NCBI GenBank assembly: GCA_018064605.1
Contig: JAGHUX010000001.1
Span: 33,547 to 97,546, forward strand
Source: Candidatus Limimorpha caballi
Lineage (GTDB): Bacteria > Bacteroidota > Bacteroidia > Bacteroidales > F082
DNA length: 64,000 nucleotides
Direction: 5' to 3'
Part shown: positions 1 through 7,527 of the stretch, piece after piece
Numbering within the stretch: position 1 is the stretch's first letter
Layout: every line of letters starts with the position of its first letter
Program-made: the position numbers and the translations under genes
Notes under the pieces: model-generated
What the model saw: the letters and a program-made list of their open reading frames with translations, nothing else
The model's database searches: none
What the model was told of the DNA's origin: nothing

Positions 1-541
1 TGGAGGTGGCGATGGCGGTCTTCACGGGGAACCTCAGCAGATACGTCATCATCGGCACGTGGATGATGCCGCCGCCGATGCCGAGGATGCTCGCGATGAA
101 CCCCACGGCGACACTGCAAACGGTGCCGAGCCTCCAGTCGTAATTGTCAGGTGCCGTCGTGCTGGCTTCAGCCTTGGCTTTGGCGTTCGCTTTCAGAAAC
201 ATCATCGCCGCCATCATCGCGAAAAATATCCCGAATATTATGAATAACGTCTTGCTTTCAAGATAATGAGCGATATAGCTTCCGAGAAATCCTCCCGGAA
301 TGGTCGCCAGTGCGAACTTCCACGCCGCGTCCCAGCAGATGCGTCTCTGCTTGTAATAACCGTAAGCGCCGCTGAGTGAGTTGAACAAGACGACAAACAT
401 CGAGGTGCCGGCGGCTTCCTGCGGCGTCGCGCCGAAAACGAACGACATCAACGGGACGATGATGATGCCGCCGCCGATGCCGAGCATCGCCCCGATGCAT
501 CCGACAGCCAGGCCGACAACCAAAAAAAAAAGTAACTCCAT
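1..541 (-). CDS. TauE/SafE (TSUP) family membrane exporter, 3' end outside window
   Basis: The reading frame runs on the minus strand from ATG at 541 to the window edge with no stop, so about 180 N-terminal residues are visible and the C-terminus is missing. It is hydrophobic throughout and shows the duplicated TSUP signature: MLGIGGGII near residue 20 and ILGIGGGII near residue 160, each followed by VP. Family members are inner-membrane permeases for sulfite, sulfonates or other small sulfur and carbon anions; the substrate cannot be told from sequence. It is not in the ORF track because the frame is open at the edge. A minus-strand TAnnTTTG box lies 20 bp upstream of the start. Confidence 0.88.
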   Translation of the reverse strand, partial: MELLFFLVVGLAVGCIGAMLGIGGGIIIVPLMSFVFGATPQEAAGTSMFVVLFNSLSGAYGYYKQRRICWDAAWKFALATIPGGFLGSYIAHYLESKTLFIIFGIFFAMMAAMMFLKANAKAKAEASTTAPDNYDWRLGTVCSVAVGFIASILGIGGGIIHVPMMTYLLRFPVKTAIATS

Positions 542-561
542 TTATGTTTATTTAACGGCTG

Positions 562-569
562 CAAAAATA
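562..569 (-). promoter_or_regulatory. -7 box for the TauE/SafE gene
   Basis: CAAAAATA on the plus strand reads TATTTTTG on the minus strand, matching Bacteroidota TAnnTTTG, about 20 bp upstream of the ATG. Confidence 0.55.
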
Positions 570-723
570 TGAAATATTATCTTTGCCTACGATCCCAAAT
601 CGGGTAAAAATCAAATTGATTGTTGTGCTGACAATCGGGAAAATACATGAAATCACCATAATTCGTTGAAACACACGTGAAATAATTTTTTCGAAAAAAA
701 CTTGTGCGTATTGAAAAATATAG

Positions 724-731
724 TATTTTTG
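724..731 (+). promoter_or_regulatory. -7 box for SRP RNA
   Basis: TATTTTTG sits directly before the SRP RNA, with a TTG (-33 element) at 702-704 and a 19-bp spacer, which is the standard Bacteroidota arrangement. Confidence 0.7.
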
Positions 732-733
732 CA

Positions 734-837
734 GCGGGTAAGTCTTATACGACCAGCTCCTGTCGAACTCCCCCAGGGCCGGAAGGCAGCAAGGGTAGAT
801 GGTTGAGCGGTGCGATATAAGTAGCTTACCCTTTTTT
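734..837 (+). ncRNA. ffs: Signal recognition particle RNA (small bacterial type)
   Basis: The roughly 100-nt RNA has the universal SRP core GGCCGGAAGGCAGCA with the GGAA tetraloop and the asymmetric loop that binds Ffh. The 5' GGGTAAG (736-742) pairs with the 3' CTTACCC (825-831) to close the hairpin, and a T-run follows as the terminator. Length and structure fit the Alu-less bacterial type. The RNA acts with Ffh to direct inner-membrane proteins to the translocon. A TAnnTTTG box precedes it. The next gene starts within about 10 bp of the T-run, so read-through into the DUF4199 gene is possible. Confidence 0.95.
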
Positions 838-845
838 GCGTGAAT

Positions 846-1313
846 ATGATAATAAATCCGACATACACAAGCAGACAGTTCTGGTCGACGGCGTTGCTGT
901 CGGGTGTGCTGCTAAGTGTAGTTCTTTCAATAATATACATCATATTCTACGAGCGTTTGTATGTTGAGAGTTCGTTCCTTTTCTCGATATTGTACTTCAT
1001 ACCTTTCGTCTGGCTGAGTTCTAACGCCGCTTTTTTCAAATGGAAATTCGTATATTCCGAATTCTCCTACGGGCACGCATTCCTGCTGAATCTCGTCTGC
1101 GGGCTCGTCTCCGCAACACTTTTCAGCGGTGTGATCTACGTGGCGTACGGCTGCCTCGGGCTGGAGAGCAGGATGAAGATATACGACAACGTCGAGAATT
1201 TCAAGGAACTGTTTTCACCGTTGGCGACGTCAATATCATTTTTTGTCATAAATGTTTTCCTGACGCTGCTTTATTCGTTGATAATCGCTATTTTTGCACG
1301 AAAAAAGAACTAA
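846..1313 (+). CDS. DUF4199 family membrane protein
   Basis: A 155-residue integral membrane protein with about four predicted helices (for example SGVLLSVVLSIIYIIFY near the N-terminus and a C-terminal hydrophobic stretch). The ORF track opens at a GTG at 840; I prefer the ATG at 846. It resembles DUF4199 proteins, which in Bacteroidota often sit directly upstream of a polyprenyl-phosphate glycosyltransferase, as here with a 3-bp gap. A role as accessory membrane partner of that transferase is inference. It starts right after the SRP RNA and has no clear promoter of its own. Confidence 0.72.
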   Translation: MIINPTYTSRQFWSTALLSGVLLSVVLSIIYIIFYERLYVESSFLFSILYFIPFVWLSSNAAFFKWKFVYSEFSYGHAFLLNLVCGLVSATLFSGVIYVAYGCLGLESRMKIYDNVENFKELFSPLATSISFFVINVFLTLLYSLIIAIFARKKN

Positions 1314-1316
1314 GAG

Positions 1317-2252
1317 ATGAACATATCTGTTGTGGTACCTTTGTTGAACGAGGAAGAGTCGCTGCCGGAACTTGAGTCATGGATCCGGCGCGTGATGGAT
1401 GAGAACAACTTCACTTACGAGATCGTCTTCGTTGACGACGGAAGCACCGACGGCTCATGGAAATGCATACAGGACCTCAAGGCCGTCAACGAAAACGTCA
1501 GGGGAATACGTTTCAGGCGCAACTACGGCAAGTCGGCTGCACTCAATGAAGGTTTCAAGATTGTACAAGGCGACGTGGTCATCACTATGGACGCCGACCT
1601 ACAAGACAGTCCTGATGAGATTCCGGGCCTTTACAAAATGATTACGGAAGATGGTTATGACCTCGTGAGCGGCTGGAAAAAAGTGCGTTACGACTCAAAG
1701 ATCGCGAAAAACATTCCGTCGAAGTTCTACAACTGGTCAACGAGAAAGATGACCGGGATCTCTCTCCACGACTTCAACTGCGGATTGAAGGCCTACCGCA
1801 ATGAGGTCGTAAAAAGCATCGAGGTTTACGGCGAGATGCACCGCTACATACCGGTGATCGCCAAGGCTGTCGGATTCGGACACATAGGGGAGAAGGTCGT
1901 GCATCACCAGAAACGAAAGTTCGGGACGTCGAAGTTCGGCATGAGCCGGTTCCTGCGAGGTTATCTCGACCTGCTCACCATTACGTTCATCTCGAAGTTC
2001 GGTAAACGACCGATGCACCTCTTCGGAGGACTCGGCACCTTGATGTTCCTCGTCGGTTTTGTCATAGGCGTCATCCTGACAGTCAAGAAGTTCGCGTTCG
2101 GGATATACGGAATGACAAACAGACCGTTGTTCTATTTCGCGCTGATTTGCATCGTCGTCGGCGTACAGTTCTTCGTGACGGGTTTCCTGGCCGAACTGAT
2201 ACAGTCCGCGTCGCCGAAACAGAAGGTTTACGGAATCGCCGAGACCCTGTAA
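1317..2252 (+). CDS. GT2 family polyprenyl-phosphate glycosyltransferase (DPM1/GtrB-like)
   Basis: A 311-residue protein with an N-terminal GT-A domain: VVPLLNEEESLPEL opens the nucleotide-sugar fold, FVDDGSTDGS follows, and DADLQD (about residue 92) is the metal/nucleotide DxD-type motif. Two C-terminal transmembrane helices begin near residues 235 and 270. This is the layout of enzymes that move a sugar from UDP/GDP-sugar to undecaprenyl or dolichyl phosphate at the inner membrane (ArnC, GtrB, DPM1). The sugar is not predictable. It is translated with the DUF4199 gene (3-bp gap) and meets the convergent minus-strand gene end to end. Confidence 0.88.
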   Translation: MNISVVVPLLNEEESLPELESWIRRVMDENNFTYEIVFVDDGSTDGSWKCIQDLKAVNENVRGIRFRRNYGKSAALNEGFKIVQGDVVITMDADLQDSPDEIPGLYKMITEDGYDLVSGWKKVRYDSKIAKNIPSKFYNWSTRKMTGISLHDFNCGLKAYRNEVVKSIEVYGEMHRYIPVIAKAVGFGHIGEKVVHHQKRKFGTSKFGMSRFLRGYLDLLTITFISKFGKRPMHLFGGLGTLMFLVGFVIGVILTVKKFAFGIYGMTNRPLFYFALICIVVGVQFFVTGFLAELIQSASPKQKVYGIAETL

Positions 2253-2660
2253 TCAATAGTTGTCGTTGAACGGGTCGTCGAAAGGCTCGTCAAATTCGCT
2301 TTCGTCGAGGTATTCCTCTTCCCCGAAAAGGTCGTCGTCTTCGTCGGCGAACATGTTTTCACCATCCTCCCAGTCGAAATCCTCCTCAAGTTTGCTCTCG
2401 TCGAAGTCGTCGATGTCGTTCATGTCGCTCATGAACTCCTGAAGTTCGTCGTCGGTCATCTCGTCGAGGTTCGCCGTCATGAGGCGGTTGTCGCGCGATA
2501 ACGTGCGCAAACTCTTCATGACGCCGGGGGAGACGTAGAAGTCGTCAATGTTTTCCTCGCAATATTTGATGTATTTGGGGTCCTTCTCAAATACTTCAGC
2601 CAAAGTCTCACCTTCGTACTTCCCGAAAGTGAAGATGTCGTCGATGTCGTAAAATTTCAT
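2253..2660 (-). CDS. Small acidic protein with ExoX C-terminal-like domain
   Basis: The track offers 235 residues from 2960, but that N-terminal part is the antisense of DUF486. The real start is ATG at 2660 (MKFYDIDDIFTFGKYEG), giving 135 residues. Residues 10-40 hold FGKYEGETLAEVFEKDPKYI, the small fold found at the C-terminus of exonuclease X and in stand-alone DUF3820-type proteins. The last 70 residues are strongly acidic (EDGENMFADEDDDLFGEEE) and probably disordered. Its function is unknown. It is probably cotranscribed with the DUF486 gene 35 bp upstream. Confidence 0.7.
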   Translation of the reverse strand: MKFYDIDDIFTFGKYEGETLAEVFEKDPKYIKYCEENIDDFYVSPGVMKSLRTLSRDNRLMTANLDEMTDDELQEFMSDMNDIDDFDESKLEEDFDWEDGENMFADEDDDLFGEEEYLDESEFDEPFDDPFNDNY

Positions 2661-2695
2661 GTTGAATATTTTTTTTAGGATTTGTGGGTTCTTGT

Positions 2696-3058
2696 CTATT
2701 TTTTGAAAATAAAATACACGGCAAGGATTAAAAAACCGAAGCCGATGAGGTGGTTCCAACTGAAAGTGCCCATCTTGAACACTTTTATTGTGATGATCAT
2801 GAACACTGTCAGGCTCACAACCTCCTGTATCACTTTGAGTTGCACGAGCGAAAACGGCCCGCCGAAGTTCTCGTGACCGATCCTGTTGGCCGGGACCATG
2901 AACGAATACTCGAACAGCGCGATGGCCCAGCTCGCCAGAATGACGAAGACCAACGGCCAACTCTTCGTGGTGTCAGCCATCTTTATGTTGCCGTACCACG
3001 CGAATGTCATGAATATGTTCGAGACAACCAGCAGTAAAACAGTGTATAAACCTTTCAT
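2696..3058 (-). CDS. DUF486 (DMT-like) small membrane protein
   Basis: A 120-residue protein with four transmembrane segments. The family signature is clear: SWAIALFEYSFMVPANRIG in the middle, preceded by FAWYGNIK. DUF486 proteins are short relatives of drug/metabolite transporters that probably work as dimers; no substrate is known. It is the first gene of a small minus-strand pair with the ExoX-C-like protein. Start ATG at 3058. Confidence 0.85.
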   Translation of the reverse strand: MKGLYTVLLLVVSNIFMTFAWYGNIKMADTTKSWPLVFVILASWAIALFEYSFMVPANRIGHENFGGPFSLVQLKVIQEVVSLTVFMIITIKVFKMGTFSWNHLIGFGFLILAVYFIFKK

Positions 3059-3133
3059 TTTTTTTTGATCTGAAAAACGGCTGCAAAAATCGTGATTTTT
3101 TCTGAATCTTGATACAAAAAGAACAAAAATTAT

Positions 3134-3141
3134 TATTTTTG
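3134..3141 (+). promoter_or_regulatory. -7 box for the gmhA-like operon
   Basis: TATTTTTG lies 15 bp before the gmhA-like ATG at 3157. Initiation from it would give a very short 5' leader. Confidence 0.5.
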
Positions 3142-3156
3142 CAAAAATTTTTTTAC

Positions 3157-3732
3157 ATGATGAAAGTTGAAGATTTGATTAAAGACTCGATAAATGTCAA
3201 GAGCTTGATTGTCAATGACAAGAAAATTATCGACAGTATATACGAGGCCGCTTCGGTGTGCGTCAACTCATTGAGAAACGGTGGCAAGATACATTTTTGC
3301 GGCAATGGTGGGAGCGCTGCCGATGCCCAGCACCTCGCAGCGGAGCTCAGCGGACGCTTTTACTACGACCGTCCGCCGCTTAACGCCGAGGCCCTGCATG
3401 TCAATTCAAGCTACCTGACGGCTGTCGCCAACGATTATTCCTACGACATGATCTACTCGAGGATGCTCCAGTGCTCCGCCAAGGAAGGCGATGTGCTGTT
3501 CGGAATAAGCACCTCCGGCAATTCTGGCAACATACTTAAAGCCATTGATGTCGCTAAGGCATTGAATGTAAAGGTGATAGGGATGACGGGGGCGAGCGGC
3601 GGGAAAATGGCCGGACTCTGCGACGTGCTGCTGAATGTCCCGTCAACATGCACTCCGAGAATACAGGAGGCGCACATCATGGTCGGACATATCATCTGCG
3701 AAATCATCGAATCAACGATTTTCCCGAGATGA
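3157..3732 (+). CDS. gmhA: SIS-domain sedoheptulose-7-phosphate isomerase (GmhA-like)
   Basis: From ATG at 3157 the protein is 191 residues, the usual GmhA length; the extra 16 codons in the ORF track cover the promoter and are unlikely. GNGGSAADAQHLAAELSGRF is the phosphosugar-binding loop plus the metal/active-site His-x3-Glu, followed by STSGNSGN and, at the end, RIQEAHIMVGHIICE, which carries the second conserved His. The cytoplasmic enzyme converts sedoheptulose 7-phosphate to D-glycero-D-manno-heptose 7-phosphate for LPS or glycan heptose. It overlaps the gmhB-like start by 4 bp (ATGA), so translation is coupled. Confidence 0.88.
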   Translation: MMKVEDLIKDSINVKSLIVNDKKIIDSIYEAASVCVNSLRNGGKIHFCGNGGSAADAQHLAAELSGRFYYDRPPLNAEALHVNSSYLTAVANDYSYDMIYSRMLQCSAKEGDVLFGISTSGNSGNILKAIDVAKALNVKVIGMTGASGGKMAGLCDVLLNVPSTCTPRIQEAHIMVGHIICEIIESTIFPR

Positions 3733-4271
3733 ACGTCCTGCCCGAAAAAATCGACGGCAGCTGGACGCTGTTCCTCGACCGCGACGGCGTGATAAACGTC
3801 CGCCTGATTGATGACTATGTCAAGAATATCAATGAGTTCGAGTTCCTGCCCGGCGTCCTAGACGCCTTTGAAATCTTCGCGGAAAAATTCGGAAAGATTA
3901 TCATAGTGACCAATCAACAAGGTGTCGCAAAAGGCCTGATGACGCTTGATATGGTTCACTTAATCCATCGATTCATGGTTGAACAGATTGAAAAACAAAA
4001 GGGTAGGGTTGACGGAATTTATGTTTGCCCCCAGCTAAAAACGGACCCGGACAACTACCGGAAACCGAGTCCGAGGATGGCCTTCATGGCACAATCCGAT
4101 TTCCCGGAAATAGACTTTGAGAAGTCAATAATGGTCGGTGACTCGAATTCTGATGTCGAATTCGGCAAGAACGCAGGAATGTTCACAGTATTGGTGGGTG
4201 ATGAACAGACTGAAACCGTCCCCGACAACAGGTTCGACTCGCTCATCTCATTCGCTGAAAACTTAAAGTAA
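3729..4271 (+). CDS. gmhB: HAD-IIIA heptose bisphosphate phosphatase-like protein (GmhB-like)
   Basis: A 180-residue HAD phosphatase. FLDRDGVIN is motif I, IVTNQQGV is motif II, KPSPRM carries the motif III Lys, and MVGDSNSDVEFG is motif IV. The start is ATG at 3729 inside the gmhA stop (ATGA overlap); the track's longer start lies inside gmhA. Pairing with gmhA points to removal of the 7-phosphate from heptose 1,7-bisphosphate. Oddity: the segment IYVCPQLKTDPDNYRKPSPRM retains one Cys and lacks the CxH...CxC zinc loop of E. coli GmhB, so it belongs to a short-loop, zinc-free variant or a related HAD-IIIA specificity. Confidence 0.78.
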   Translation: MNVLPEKIDGSWTLFLDRDGVINVRLIDDYVKNINEFEFLPGVLDAFEIFAEKFGKIIIVTNQQGVAKGLMTLDMVHLIHRFMVEQIEKQKGRVDGIYVCPQLKTDPDNYRKPSPRMAFMAQSDFPEIDFEKSIMVGDSNSDVEFGKNAGMFTVLVGDEQTETVPDNRFDSLISFAENLK

Positions 4272-4279
4272 TACTTCAA

Positions 4280-5758
4280 ATGTCAACGTTAATTCTTTCT
4301 GTATTTGTTATTTATACGATAATAATTTTGTGTGTTGCAAAGTTGACATCACGTAAGTCAGACAACGATGCGTTCTTCACCGGCAACAGGAAATCGCCGT
4401 GGTTCGTTGTCGCTTACGGCATGATAGGCGCTTCGCTTTCCGGAGTCACATTCATGTCGGTGCCTGGCAATGTTTACACAAGCCAGTTCACGTATTTCGG
4501 GATTGTGCTTGGCTATATCATTGGTTATGCGGTGATTACGTTTCTTTTGCTGCCTCTGTACTACAAACTCAACCTTACGTCGATTTATTCTTATTTGAAG
4601 ATGCGGTTCGGGACGCGGTCGGAGAAGACGGGCGCGTTGTTTTTCATTCTGTCGCGTCTTCTTGGTTCGGCACTTCGTATGTATCTGGTTGTCTTTGTGT
4701 TATACGAGTTTGTCTTCAGGGCGTGGAACATCCCGTTTTGGGTGCCAGCTGTCATTTTCATCGTGTTCATTCTCGTTTACACCTTTAAAGGTGGTATCAA
4801 GACGGTTGTTTGGACCGACACCTTGCAGACGACGTTCCTTCTGCTTGCCGCGATAATCACGGTGGTTTGTATTCTGAAACGCCTTGATATTTCCGTACCG
4901 GAGCTGCTTGCCGCGTCGTCCGACAAAGGTTTAACCAAGATATTTGAGACCGACCCGAACCACAGCAAATTCTGGCTGAAACAAATTCTCAGCGGCGCGT
5001 TCATAACCATAGTGATGACCGGACTTGACCAGGATATGATGCAGAAGAACCTGACTTGCAAGAACTTACGTGACGCGCAAAAAAACGTGCTCACGTCAAG
5101 CATCCTGTTCATTTTCGTGAATATGATTTTCCTATGCCTCGGCGCGTCGTTGATTTATTACGCGCAAAGCGTTGGCTTCCAATTGCCTGTCAACGAAAGT
5201 GGAGTAGTGGTCAACGATAAGATCTTTCCGTCGATTGCGTTTTCGTTCAGCAGGTTCACCAGCGTCGTCTTCGTGCTCGGTCTTGTCGCCGCAGGCTATT
5301 CTTCGGCCGACGGCACATTGACGGCACTGACGACAACAACATGCTATAACTTCCTGAATTTCAACGAAAGACATGATCTGTCAGAGGAAAACAAAACCAA
5401 GATTAGAAAATATACACATGTGGTTTTTGCGATGCTCTACCTGTTGGTTATCATCGCTTTCCGTCCTTTCCACAACCAGTCGCTCATTGACAAGGTCTTT
5501 GAAATCGCAGGTTACACTTACGGACCGCTGCTCGGTTTGTTTTCGTTCGGACTTTTCATCAAAAACCGTGTTGCCAACGACAAGGCTGTCCCATTCATTG
5601 CTGTCGCTTCACCGATAATCAGCTACGTCCTCAATTTGTATTCCGGACAACTGTTCAATGGTTATCATTTCGGTTTTGAAATATTGATTGTCAATGGCTT
5701 GATAACTTTTATTGCCTTGTTATGTTTCTCGAAAACTATGAAATCCAATTTATTATGA
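4280..5758 (+). CDS. Sodium:solute symporter family transporter
   Basis: A 492-residue protein with about 13 transmembrane helices. The N-terminus SDNDAFFTGNRKSPW followed by GASLSGVTFMSVPG is typical of SSS (LeuT-fold) symporters, and GLVAAGYSSADGTLTALTT forms the conserved second signature. These carriers use a Na+ gradient to import sugars, amino acids, sialic acid or vitamins; the substrate is unknown here. It is third in the gmhA-like operon and ends in ATGA overlap with the DUF4831 gene, so the four genes are probably one transcript. Confidence 0.88.
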   Translation: MSTLILSVFVIYTIIILCVAKLTSRKSDNDAFFTGNRKSPWFVVAYGMIGASLSGVTFMSVPGNVYTSQFTYFGIVLGYIIGYAVITFLLLPLYYKLNLTSIYSYLKMRFGTRSEKTGALFFILSRLLGSALRMYLVVFVLYEFVFRAWNIPFWVPAVIFIVFILVYTFKGGIKTVVWTDTLQTTFLLLAAIITVVCILKRLDISVPELLAASSDKGLTKIFETDPNHSKFWLKQILSGAFITIVMTGLDQDMMQKNLTCKNLRDAQKNVLTSSILFIFVNMIFLCLGASLIYYAQSVGFQLPVNESGVVVNDKIFPSIAFSFSRFTSVVFVLGLVAAGYSSADGTLTALTTTTCYNFLNFNERHDLSEENKTKIRKYTHVVFAMLYLLVIIAFRPFHNQSLIDKVFEIAGYTYGPLLGLFSFGLFIKNRVANDKAVPFIAVASPIISYVLNLYSGQLFNGYHFGFEILIVNGLITFIALLCFSKTMKSNLL

Positions 5759-6849
5759 AAAAGATATTTTTTATTTTTGCCTTGGCTGCATCATTCAGTC
5801 TTAATGCGCAGTTTGTCACCTCTCCGGCGAAGAATGTCGCTGAAAATCAATTCGATGGTGTTATATACTCATTGCCTCGCAATGTCCTTCGCGTCGAATT
5901 TTGTTTGGAGGAGACGACTCAGAAAATGGGTCCGTATGCTGAATTTGCGGAGAGCCTGCTCGGTATTACTGATGTCATCAAAGAAGATAAGACCGAAATC
6001 AAGATTAAGAATGTTGATATTCAGGTGATTACTGAATCTGATCCGGAAAATGTGTATTTCATCAGTTTTGACGATAAGGGCAAGGATCAGTTGCCGGGTG
6101 TCATTCTGGATGAAAACGGTGTCATCGTCGCTTTCGGTCATGAAACCGTGCCGGCTGAAATGCTGCGTGCCGGTGAGTTCCGGGAGATTGAGACTGACGA
6201 TTCTTCATCTCACGAACCAATTTCTTTTGTTGACATTGTCGAAGGAAACGACAGCGACGACCAGGAGGCGGCACCGAAACGTCCGACCAAGGAAGACCGG
6301 GCGAAATTCGCGGTGGAACAGATACGCAAACTGCGTGTTGCATATTTCGACATCATTTCGGGTTTTCAGGAGGTTGCTTTCGGTGATGCGACAAAATATA
6401 TGTCGGAATCCATTAAATCAACTGAAAATGAATATCTTAGCCTTTTCAAAGGCAAGACCGTGAAGCGCACTTGTAGCAAAGTCGTATATGTTGTCCCTGA
6501 GAGCAATCAGCTCAATTCAAGCGTTACAATCGCCAGATTCTCGGGCAGCAAAGGTCTGCTTGACGCAGGCTCGAAGTCGGGCGAGGCAGTGAAAATCCAG
6601 TTCGAAAGTTGCGCTACCTTGAAGAACGTCAAGGCCGTCGCGGATGACGTAAAGACGTCGGCACAGGCCAACAAGCTGTTTTACCGCATTCCCGAGTCGG
6701 CGGATGTCAAAGTGTCATGCGACAACAAAACGCTTGCCGAGGGACGATTCAAAATCAGTCAGTTCGGCAAGGTTCAGTTGATTCAGCCGAAGGGACGCAG
6801 GATTGTCTTCAATCCTGGCACCGGTCAGGTTATCTCAATAGTTCATTAG
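5755..6849 (+). CDS. DUF4831 family secreted protein
   Basis: Taking ATG at 5755 (overlapping the symporter TGA) gives a 364-residue protein with a signal peptide MKKIFFIFALAASFSLNAQ. The mature part starts with the family pattern IYSLPRNVLRVEF and GPYAEFAESLLG characteristic of DUF4831, which occurs in Bacteroidota with no known function. Its acidic linker near residue 165 is rich in D/E. Export to the periplasm or outer membrane is inferred. It ends in TAG, converging with the DUF3127 gene (4-bp tail overlap). Confidence 0.83.
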   Translation: MKKIFFIFALAASFSLNAQFVTSPAKNVAENQFDGVIYSLPRNVLRVEFCLEETTQKMGPYAEFAESLLGITDVIKEDKTEIKIKNVDIQVITESDPENVYFISFDDKGKDQLPGVILDENGVIVAFGHETVPAEMLRAGEFREIETDDSSSHEPISFVDIVEGNDSDDQEAAPKRPTKEDRAKFAVEQIRKLRVAYFDIISGFQEVAFGDATKYMSESIKSTENEYLSLFKGKTVKRTCSKVVYVVPESNQLNSSVTIARFSGSKGLLDAGSKSGEAVKIQFESCATLKNVKAVADDVKTSAQANKLFYRIPESADVKVSCDNKTLAEGRFKISQFGKVQLIQPKGRRIVFNPGTGQVISIVH

Positions 6850-7250
6850 AACGGCAGGTCGTCGCCGTTGTCGTTACTCTCTAAATAAGCCTCGTTTACT
6901 GGCGGCAGCGGTGACTGTGCGAAATTCTGCTGCGGCTGTTGCATTGGCTGCTGCATAGGCTGCTGTTGTACGACTGGCTGTCCCTGATTGAGGTCGAACC
7001 TGATGACGCGCACGTCAGTGTACCATTTGCCGTTGAATTCACGCGACTCTATGCTGATCTGCATCGTGATGACCTGGCCGACGAAAAATCCGTTGGCTTC
7101 GTTGACGCGGTCGTTCCAGCAAAGAACACAGATCTTTCTCGGGAAGTTTTCAACCGTTTCGACAATCAATTCCTGTTTTTTCCATGGACCGCGCGGGCTG
7201 TTGCCTTCGGTGAGCGTTCCTAACTGCAATACTTTTCCAATGAGTTCCAT
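6846..7250 (-). CDS. DUF3127 family OB-fold-like protein
   Basis: A 134-residue protein beginning MELIGKVLQLG and containing SPRGPWKKQELIVET and FNGKWYTDVRVIRF, the hallmarks of DUF3127. The C-terminal third is a low-complexity Q/P tail (QQQPMQQPMQQPQQN) that resembles the disordered tails of single-stranded-DNA-binding proteins, ending in an acidic NGDDLPF. That tail pattern is very like the SSB C-terminal acidic tip (DDIPF), so a nucleic-acid or SSB-like role is a reasonable inference. Transcribed alone from a TAnnTTTG box 49 bp upstream. Confidence 0.82.
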   Translation of the reverse strand: MELIGKVLQLGTLTEGNSPRGPWKKQELIVETVENFPRKICVLCWNDRVNEANGFFVGQVITMQISIESREFNGKWYTDVRVIRFDLNQGQPVVQQQPMQQPMQQPQQNFAQSPLPPVNEAYLESNDNGDDLPF

Positions 7251-7298
7251 CTTTATTACTTAATATTTTAATGATTAATTTTCTATTTTTTCAGACTG

Positions 7299-7306
7299 CA
7301 AATATA
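7299..7306 (-). promoter_or_regulatory. -7 box for the DUF3127 gene
   Basis: CAAATATA on plus is TATATTTG on minus, 49 bp upstream of the ATG at 7250. Confidence 0.5.
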
Positions 7307-7463
7307 AGCCAAAAAATTGAAACATGAGCATTTTTTACATTAATTTACATTTGAGCCGGAAACGGCATTTTCCTTGTGTGACATTGTAAATTTTCATTAA
7401 GAATTGGCGCCACTTTTGGGAAATAATATACATTATGTTAAATAGTTCATTTCGGCCCACGGC

Positions 7464-7503
7464 GAAAAAAAACCTGCACGACCACTCTCTCGGTCATGCA
7501 GGT
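7464..7503 (-). terminator. Rho-independent terminator after gyrA-TPR
   Basis: AACCTGCACGACC and GGTCATGCAGGT form a hairpin with one mismatch. On the minus strand a T-run follows it, 25 bp after the TPR gene stop. Confidence 0.8.
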
Positions 7504-7527
7504 CTTCCAAAATTAACTAAAAATATT

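Noticed and set aside
578-585. Plus-strand TATCTTTG promoter at 578-585
   Set aside because: It matches the -7 consensus but no gene or RNA starts in the 150 bp after it, and the SRP RNA has its own promoter at 724.
2661-2960. N-terminal extension of the ExoX-C-like ORF up to 2960
   Set aside because: The segment is out-of-frame antisense-like sequence over the DUF486 gene on the same strand. The ATG at 2660 starts a well-formed domain.
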